From Gracilibacteraceae bacterium (lineage in GTDB: Bacteria; Bacillota; Desulfitobacteriia; Desulfitobacteriales; Syntrophobotulaceae): DNA of 17,573 bases. A program made the position numbers and the translations under genes. Below the pieces are notes generated by a model. That model was not told where the DNA came from, made no database searches, and saw nothing but the letters and a program-made list of their open reading frames with translations. Of the stretch, positions 13,201 through 17,573 are shown one piece after another (position 1 is the first letter of the stretch; each line of letters opens with the position of its first letter). The stretch covers positions 1-17,573 of the forward strand of contig JAIRRL010000207.1 in assembly GCA_031255985.1 (NCBI GenBank), read 5' to 3'.

Positions 13201-15029
13201 CGGCGATGGGCCAGCGCCGCCTCCCGTTTGCGCTGCACCAGCGTGAGAAAGGCGCGCAAACTCATGTCTTCTTCCGCCCGGCAGCAGATCGGCAGAGTCG
13301 AGACGAAAAGCCCCATGGTGCGCAGTTGGTGCGGCTCCCGGTTGAGGGCGGTAAAACCGACCGAGGCGCCGTCCTGATCGCCGGAGCGCTGGAGCAGCAG
13401 GAGCAAAGCGGCCAGAAAAGGCACGTCCGCGGCCAGGCGGTTTTTTTTGCTGAATTTCCTGAGCTCGATCATCATTTCTTTTTCCAGAGGAAATGAATCC
13501 CGCCCGGCGTCCGCCCGGCGGGTTGGGGCATCGGCGCCGGGTTTCAGGCGGCCGAGCGGCGGGGGAACCGGCATTTCCTCCCGCCAGAAGCGCCGGTCGT
13601 CTTCGTATTCCGGCGAGCGTAAATAAGCCGCCTCTTCCAGGATGAAATCGCGGTATGTATAGGCGGGCGGGCGCATCGGCCCCATTTTGCCGATATATTC
13701 TTTTGCGAACGAGTCAAACAACAGCTTGGCCGTCCAGGCGTCGCCGCCGATATGGTTGCCGCGCATAAACCCGCCGCGGTACTCGCCGTTGATCCGGCAG
13801 ATTTTCAGCTCGTACAAGGGCGCGTCGTAAAAAGCCGGCATCGGCTGGCGGGCCAGCGGGGCGAGGGCGGCGTGCCATTCCGCCTCCGAGGCGAAATCCA
13901 GCACTTCATAATCCTGGGGAGCGGCAGCGAGGAAATACTGCCTGTTTTGCCGGTTGAGACGCAGGCGGGCAAAGTCCGTCGCCGCCGTGACGCGGCGGGC
14001 GATGGAAAAAACTTGCTCTTCATTCAGCGGCTCGTCGAAAATGACGCTGCCCCCCAGGATATTCACCGCGCCGCCGTAGCGCATTTCCAGGCTCCAGAGC
14101 GTTTGCTGCGGCCCGGTGAGCGGAAAAGTTTCCCCGTCGCCTACGCCGGAGCCTGGCTCGCCGCCGCCGAGACTGTCGCCTACGCCGGAGCCTGGCTCAC
14201 CGCCCGCCGGGATTGGATCGTCAGGCGGGCTGATTTTTTTCCCCGGCGCCGCCGACATGCGGTACAGGACTATGCCCATGACGACGAGGGCGAGGAAGAA
14301 CAGATGCATACCGTCGAAAGGCCCGGCGGTGATCCCTTTGAACCCGCCCGTCAGCGATTCGAGGACAAACCCGATCAGGCCGAAGCCGATGGGGAAAATA
14401 TGCACGGTGCGCCGGCCGAGAAGGCGGACGGTCAAAGTGAGCAAGAGAAGCAGCGTCAAGGCCCCGGCTTCCGCGAGCTGAGTGGGAAAGACAGCCGTGC
14501 CTTCGCCGTACAGACGGCTGGCCTGAGCGTCGTCCGGGAAAACGATGCCGCCCGCGAAGGGGAGACCGAAGCAGCAGCCGTTGAAATAGCAGGCCAGGCG
14601 CTGAAAAATCTGCATGATGTTCAGGCTGGGCATGACGGCTTCCAGGATGTCGATCGGGCGGCCGGGCAGGCGGCAAAAGCGCGTCAGCGTGAGATAAGCC
14701 GGAATGAAAAAAAGGGCAAAACCGACAAAAGTAACGCTGTTTATTTCGCCGAACATCACGATGAATTTCGGAACCCAAAGACCGATATAGCCAAAGCCGT
14801 AAGCGGCGGCGTAACAAAAATAAAACAGAAACAGGCGCTGGAAAGAGGGGATGTGCTGTTTCAGCGAACCTAAGCTGGACAGCCGCGTTTTGACGAGGGC
14901 GGGCCAGGGCAGGTAACGGACGGCGCCGACGGCGGCTACATAGACGACCATGCAGAAGATACCGATGGCGACAAAAAAATAATAACTCCTGACAGAAAAA
15001 AGATCAAACAGATTAATCTGGGGCTGCAT
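10272..15029 (-). CDS. Lgt-like membrane domain fused to serine-type NRPS module (C-A-PCP-TE)
   Basis: A 1585-residue fusion; the ATG at 15029 (MQPQINLFDLF) has GGGGAGG four bases upstream and lies downstream of the promoter. Residues 1-260 form about seven membrane spans with Lgt-family marks: R144, FNGCCFG (149-155, where Lgt has F-x-N-G-E) and VFPTQLAEA (about 180-188). A Gly-rich repeat linker follows. Condensation (about 307-722) has NHIGGDA at 425-431 in place of HHxxxDG, keeping catalytic H426 and D430. Adenylation (about 735-1275) has TSGSTGRPKG, LYGPTE, YKTGDL and SGKLDK; the ten pocket residues read DVWHFSLIDK, a serine code. PCP has GLDSL with S1316. TE (about 1357-1585) has SCCVG, so C1430 seems the nucleophile, with D1534 and H1564. 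It would load serine, condense it with an acyl donor, and release or transfer the product at the membrane. The product is unknown; no PPTase or MbtH gene is in view. Confidence 0.88.
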   Translation of the reverse strand: MQPQINLFDLFSVRSYYFFVAIGIFCMVVYVAAVGAVRYLPWPALVKTRLSSLGSLKQHIPSFQRLFLFYFCYAAAYGFGYIGLWVPKFIVMFGEINSVTFVGFALFFIPAYLTLTRFCRLPGRPIDILEAVMPSLNIMQIFQRLACYFNGCCFGLPFAGGIVFPDDAQASRLYGEGTAVFPTQLAEAGALTLLLLLTLTVRLLGRRTVHIFPIGFGLIGFVLESLTGGFKGITAGPFDGMHLFFLALVVMGIVLYRMSAAPGKKISPPDDPIPAGGEPGSGVGDSLGGGEPGSGVGDGETFPLTGPQQTLWSLEMRYGGAVNILGGSVIFDEPLNEEQVFSIARRVTAATDFARLRLNRQNRQYFLAAAPQDYEVLDFASEAEWHAALAPLARQPMPAFYDAPLYELKICRINGEYRGGFMRGNHIGGDAWTAKLLFDSFAKEYIGKMGPMRPPAYTYRDFILEEAAYLRSPEYEDDRRFWREEMPVPPPLGRLKPGADAPTRRADAGRDSFPLEKEMMIELRKFSKKNRLAADVPFLAALLLLLQRSGDQDGASVGFTALNREPHQLRTMGLFVSTLPICCRAEEDMSLRAFLTLVQRKREAALAHRRYPLARMLRDLRETYPHTENLYNVLFAYQIIRPTFAPSMRAIWYESGQCGTPLNFHIEDLQKIDYYSLQIEYQLELFTAADAAALHKRYVHILGQILAAPDLPLKDLDILAPEDKALWAALNSTRHPFAPRPLPAYILERAARVPRACAVRCGEVSMSYAALAAQANAAAALLRARGAPRGSAVAVMTERRLELPALLLGIMLAGCAYLPIDTSSPKERVDFILADAGAAFLFYAPAFADRFTPGIPALPLPLPETAANAAPEPESAGQPGQPGAPVSPAPASPAPASPTGSTTMAASPAPASPAGAGEALSPEDAAYIIYTSGSTGRPKGARIQHRAIVNRLAWMEAAYPLAEGETLIQKTNYSFDVSVWEFFWPLMTGRSLYLPPPGTELDPVLLAADINAAEVRTIHFVPSLLHLFLTCVRQTGIALPTLRRVFVSGEALTPETCALFYEVFPDGVTLHNLYGPTECAIDVLRHDCAPGETEIPLGRPVWNTEVYALDAHDRLLPPGPAGELAFGGWQLAAGYVDSAQDAGRFVLHPLWGRLYKTGDLGSLRHDGRILFHGRRDDQIKIYGRRMEPAEIETALRSHPDVTDAAVIPRDGSLTAFYTGMAEISPAAWQAYLGGKLPVPMIPRAFRHLDALPHTRSGKLDKTALAALPAPPPEAEARTSLPAIGEMEKILTAVISKTLGGRELGVTDSLAEAGLDSLAILSVVTQLAGAGIEIRAEEFYLFPTIRTLAANAGLRKQGLIHVFHPTENDTAVLAIPYGGGSYGAFFALAGEMFRQARIPLAAAQTASTSPAALLAELQQKPYRRYIVYSCCVGSALAIETARLMEENGFTILGLFLASSAPPLGIGFYGWFFNPWNYTPDFFINRYLQNLSEKYFMLTKNEIRQFRRDAGYFFRYLAGRRRPPACPVHALCGGSDPMLKNVDTGSRWEKYFGRPVNLIFFPDTKHYFTQIHPEMTASHILRSLPPE
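12343..12372. repeat. 15-bp tandem repeat in a low-complexity insert of the adenylation domain
   Basis: Two copies of GCGGGGGCAGGAGAA (the second ending GAGAG) lie within a longer degenerate Pro/Ala/Ser-coding tract (about 12290-12430). It encodes PASPA-type repeats between adenylation motifs A2 and A3, about residues 857-917. The insert should be a disordered surface loop and may vary in length between strains. Confidence 0.7.
14136..14198. repeat. 24-bp direct repeat (39-bp period) in the Lgt-NRPS linker
   Basis: The same 24 bases occur at 14136-14159 and 14175-14198 (beginning GTCGCCTACGCC). They encode a repeated GEPGSGVGD stretch in the Gly-rich linker that joins the membrane domain to the condensation domain. 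The period of 39 bases keeps the frame, so copy-number change would alter linker length only. Confidence 0.85.
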
Positions 15030-15246
15030 GCGACCTCCCCGGCGGCGGAAAATTCTCAGATAAGACAATTCTAGTATAAAAACGTAATTGTGTCAAAGTA
15101 TTTCGCATAGCGCCGCTTGCGCCGGGGGATGTTTTGTCATATGTAAAATATTTCCTACAGCTATTGCAGTTGCAGTTGCTGCCGATTCCTCGCTTAGGCA
15201 AAGTCAAACCGCTCGCGTTTTGATCCTTTTTAAGTTCGGCTGTCAT
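15013..15246 (-). CDS. Possible small Cys-containing protein upstream of the synthetase
   Basis: A 77-residue ORF whose ATG (15246) has a perfect SD, AAAGGAGGT, 7 bases upstream, the strongest in the window. The N-terminal part holds a tight Cys cluster, CNCNSC (25-30), followed by a basic stretch. I do not recognise the family. The ORF contains the synthetase promoter (15068-15096) and overlaps its start by 17 bases, and its C-terminal half looks like non-coding sequence. It may therefore be a genuine short peptide, a leader ORF, or the remnant of a broken gene. A TTGACA box lies upstream at 15293-15288 but no good -10 goes with it. Confidence 0.3.
   Translation of the reverse strand: MTAELKKDQNASGLTLPKRGIGSNCNCNSCRKYFTYDKTSPGASGAMRNTLTQLRFYTRIVLSENFPPPGRSHAAPD
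15068..15096 (-). promoter_or_regulatory. Promoter of the Lgt-NRPS gene (TTGACA-N17-TAGAAT)
   Basis: On the minus strand TTGACA (15096-15091), a 17-base spacer and TAGAAT (15073-15068) form a strong vegetative promoter. The start point should be near 15061, giving a leader of about 32 bases before the ATG at 15029. This rules out the in-frame TTG at 15068 as a start. Confidence 0.78.
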
Positions 15247-15372
15247 CTCAACGACCTCCTTTATCGTCTTTCCTGTCCGGTGCGCCTTGTCAAGCGCGCC
15301 TTGCCCTGCGCGTATACCCAGCAGTATAGATCTTGCTTAAAGTTCGGCGGCGCAAGCCTGAACTTCGGCGGC

Positions 15373-17573
15373 TCAGATTGTGAGATATTTTCTCATCACG
15401 GCGAAAACCTTGCTGATGTCGATGGGTTTGCTGAGGTGGTCGTTCATCCCAACCGCGCGCGCATGGTCGATATCGTCCTGGAAAACGTTGGCGGTCAGGG
15501 CGATAATGGGGACTATCCCGGCTTTTGGCAGCCCGCTTGCCCGGATGGCGACGGTGGCGTCGAAGCCGTTCATGAGCGGCATTTTTATATCCATAAGAAT
15601 AATATCTATTTCATCCGCGAAGCGCTCGAATTTTTTGACGGCCTCGCTTCCGTTTTCAGCCTCAATGATGCGGATGCCGCTCGGCGCCAGGAGCGTCAGC
15701 ACGATTTCCCGGTTTATCTCCACATCCTCCGCCAGCAGGAGCGTTTTGCCCGCAAAATCGGGTTCCTCGTCGGCCAGGGGATCTTCTTCGCTGTATTCCT
15801 TCTCGTCGCGCACCTGAACCGGCAGCGTGACTGTAAAAGCGGCCCCTGCGTTCAAGGCCGAGCTGACGCTGATGTTTCCGCCCAGCAAATCGACGATGCG
15901 CTTGGAAATCGTCAGCCCCAGGCCGGTGCCGCCGTACCGGGCCGAGATGCTGCTGTCCCCTTGCTGAAAAGCTTGAAACAGTTTTTCCTGCTGCTCAGCG
16001 GACATGCCGATTCCCGTATCCCGCACGCAAAACTCCAGAACGACGGCGCCTTCCGCGTCGGGCGGTTTTGTTTGACGGGCGGTAAATTCAATGCGCCCGT
16101 TCTCCGGCGTAAATTTGACGGCGTTGGAAACCAAATTCGTAAACACCTGTAAAATGCGCTGCTCGTCTGAATATATCATAGGCGGGATATTATCATAATT
16201 CAGGCGGAAATCAATGTTTTTGCTGTTGCAGCGGGCCTGGAACAAATCTCTCACCTGCTCCAGAATCGCGGGCAGGACGAACGGCTGCAAATACAGCTCC
16301 ATCTTGCCCGCCTCGATTTTCGACATATCGAGAATATCCGTCACAAGCCCCAATAAATACTTGGAGGCGTCTTTCACGCGGGCGTTGCAAGCCCGGATCC
16401 GGGAAATATCGTCAGCTTTTTCCGCGATTTCCGTCATGCCCATGATCGCGTTGAGGGGCGTTCTTATCTCATGGCTCATATTGGACAAAAAATCGCTCTT
16501 GGCCGCCGCCGCCGCTTCCGCCGCTCTGGTTTGGACTTCCAGGGCCGCCGTGCGCTCTTTTACTGTTTTTTCCAACAGAATATTCGCTTGTTTGCGACGG
16601 CTGATGATGACAATGAGCAGGGCGATGATCGCTATGAGCATCACGGAAAATCCCAGCAGCAGTATGGCTTGCAGCTGGGCCATCGTCGCGCTGTAGTCGA
16701 AAATACGCTGTTTCCACCGCTCGGCTGTGGTTCCGGCGTCCGCGTAAGCCTGCGCTTTGCTGACGACGGCCTTCAGCAGCGTCTCGTCCTCGTTGAAGCC
16801 GAAATAGTCGCCATAAGTAAAGGAAAAGGCCAAGTTGATCTTAAATCCAGGATTTTCCATATAATTGCTGGTGGCCAGCAGCACATTGCGCGACGCCATC
16901 AGCAGTTCGATCTCGCCATTTTTCATTTTTTCCAGCGCGTCGTCTATATCGGCGCATAAAACGAGATCTTCACATTCCGGAAACCATTTGTTGAAAAATT
17001 CCTCATAAACGGTTCCTTCGACCGCGCCAATCCGGGAATATAGTATCTGGTTTATGGAGATGCCGGGCGTGTCCATCAAAGAAAGCAGGGCAAAATAATC
17101 GTCGGCGTAAGGCTCGTCCGCCCGCAAAAATCCGCCGTCAGTGGCGCCGATGCGCGAAATTTCCGTAAAAATAACCGCCTCGCCGCGCTCCTGGCCGGCG
17201 AGAGCGTCGGCGCGGGCGGAGTTCATGACGCTGACGATTTCATAGCGCAGTCCGGTCAAATCGCATATCCGGTTCAAGACGTCTATGCTGATGCCCTGCC
17301 ACTCTTTTTCCTTGGGGTTATAAAAACTGGACGGGTAGTTGTGCGGATCGGCGATCAGTTTGACCGGGGTCTTGCTTGTGACGAGCGTTTGTAGGTAGGC
17401 TTTTTCCTGGTCGGTGAATTCTGAGTAAAGAGCGTGTTTATAATAGTCTTCATGCCCCTGATTGTAGAGAGTGAGCAGGAATTCCATACCCGCCCGATCC
17501 AGGTATTTGTCGAGGACGGAGACGATGGGAGCCAGTTCGTCCCGGCCGGTGGAAAAAGTGGAGGGGGAATAAA
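15373..17573 (-). CDS. Hybrid sensor histidine kinase with SBP_bac_3 sensor, 5' end cut by window edge
   Basis: The open frame runs off the right edge; 732 residues are visible, 28 of them upstream of an internal ATG (17487). Counting from that ATG: an extracytoplasmic SBP_bac_3-type ligand-binding domain (about 40-262, with NYPSSFYNPKEKEWQGISID and a typical C-terminal FKINLAFSF strand), one membrane span (270-296), a short coiled linker, HisKA with H339 in SHEIRTPLNAIMG, HATPase (N box NLVSNAVKF, DTGIGMS, GGTGLGLTISKRIV), and a receiver domain (582-704) with D633 in LMDIKMPLMNG. This is the BvgS/EvgS-like arrangement; the beginning of the protein, probably another sensor portion and signal peptide, is missing. 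No response regulator is in view, so the output is unknown. It lies upstream of the synthetase gene on the same strand with a 276-base gap that holds only the small ORF. Confidence 0.92.
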   Translation of the reverse strand, partial: YSPSTFSTGRDELAPIVSVLDKYLDRAGMEFLLTLYNQGHEDYYKHALYSEFTDQEKAYLQTLVTSKTPVKLIADPHNYPSSFYNPKEKEWQGISIDVLNRICDLTGLRYEIVSVMNSARADALAGQERGEAVIFTEISRIGATDGGFLRADEPYADDYFALLSLMDTPGISINQILYSRIGAVEGTVYEEFFNKWFPECEDLVLCADIDDALEKMKNGEIELLMASRNVLLATSNYMENPGFKINLAFSFTYGDYFGFNEDETLLKAVVSKAQAYADAGTTAERWKQRIFDYSATMAQLQAILLLGFSVMLIAIIALLIVIISRRKQANILLEKTVKERTAALEVQTRAAEAAAAAKSDFLSNMSHEIRTPLNAIMGMTEIAEKADDISRIRACNARVKDASKYLLGLVTDILDMSKIEAGKMELYLQPFVLPAILEQVRDLFQARCNSKNIDFRLNYDNIPPMIYSDEQRILQVFTNLVSNAVKFTPENGRIEFTARQTKPPDAEGAVVLEFCVRDTGIGMSAEQQEKLFQAFQQGDSSISARYGGTGLGLTISKRIVDLLGGNISVSSALNAGAAFTVTLPVQVRDEKEYSEEDPLADEEPDFAGKTLLLAEDVEINREIVLTLLAPSGIRIIEAENGSEAVKKFERFADEIDIILMDIKMPLMNGFDATVAIRASGLPKAGIVPIIALTANVFQDDIDHARAVGMNDHLSKPIDISKVFAVMRKYLTI

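Noticed and set aside
10776..13496. Long plus-strand frames (451 and 433 residues) antisense to the synthetase
   Set aside because: The minus strand has continuous, motif-complete NRPS domains here. The plus frames show no family features and no SD.
10272..15029. Enterobactin-type siderophore synthetase (EntF)
   Set aside because: The module order and serine code agree, but no dihydroxybenzoate genes or siderophore transporters are in view, the thioesterase nucleophile differs, and the Lgt-like domain is foreign to EntF. Nearness of the ftr1 operon is not sufficient evidence.
15030..15068. Longer synthetase start at TTG 15068
   Set aside because: That codon falls within the -10 box of the promoter and has no SD, whereas the ATG at 15029 has GGGGAGG at proper spacing.

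Overview
The window reads as accessory and metabolic DNA from a GC-rich bacterium with strong purine-rich Shine-Dalgarno (SD) sites (GGAGG type) before nearly every gene. It also has an FMN-riboswitch-controlled riboflavin operon in ribD-ribE-ribBA-ribH order and TTGACA/TATAAT-like promoters. That combination suggests a Bacillota (Firmicutes) genome, perhaps Clostridia or Negativicutes, but no marker gene fixes the taxon. Nearly all genes lie on the minus strand; only a small DsbA-like gene is on plus.

Region 1 (1-4700, minus): an iron-uptake operon read right to left. It holds an FTR1 permease, a P19/Tpd periplasmic-type metal lipoprotein, a DUF2318 polytopic Fe-S-type membrane protein and an FtsX/MacB-like ABC permease cut by the left edge. 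This is the gene set of the FTR1-P19 systems (Campylobacter cj1658 onward). The ftr1 promoter is nearly ideal (TTGACA-N17-TATTAT). A 19-bp element like a DtxR/IdeR iron box overlaps its -10 and start point.

Region 2 (4700-5640): a divergent cytoplasmic DsbA/FrnE-like thiol oxidoreductase (CPFC), then a gene-free stretch packed with three perfect inverted repeats. One of these begins inside the stop codon of the oxidoreductase gene; another looks like the terminator of the riboflavin operon.

Region 3 (5639-10150, minus): promoter, FMN riboswitch with terminator, ribD, ribE, ribBA, a 90-bp array of 9-bp repeats, ribH, and a DUF606/YdcZ-type small membrane transporter one base after ribH. The operon makes 6,7-dimethyl-8-ribityllumazine and riboflavin from GTP and ribulose 5-phosphate. 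The transporter is a candidate flavin-related carrier.

Region 4 (10270-15250, minus): the most unusual gene, a single polypeptide of about 1585 residues. It joins an Lgt-family (prolipoprotein diacylglyceryl transferase-like) multi-pass membrane domain to a complete nonribosomal peptide synthetase module (C-A-PCP-TE). The adenylation pocket reads as serine-activating, and the thioesterase seems to use cysteine instead of serine. Its promoter is clear. A small Cys-containing ORF with a perfect SD lies just upstream.

Region 5 (15373 to the right edge, minus): a hybrid sensor kinase (extracytoplasmic SBP_bac_3 sensor, one membrane span, HisKA, HATPase, receiver), cut by the right edge. It may regulate the adjacent synthetase gene, though nothing in the sequence proves this. 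I saw no tRNA, rRNA, CRISPR array, transposase or phage gene.
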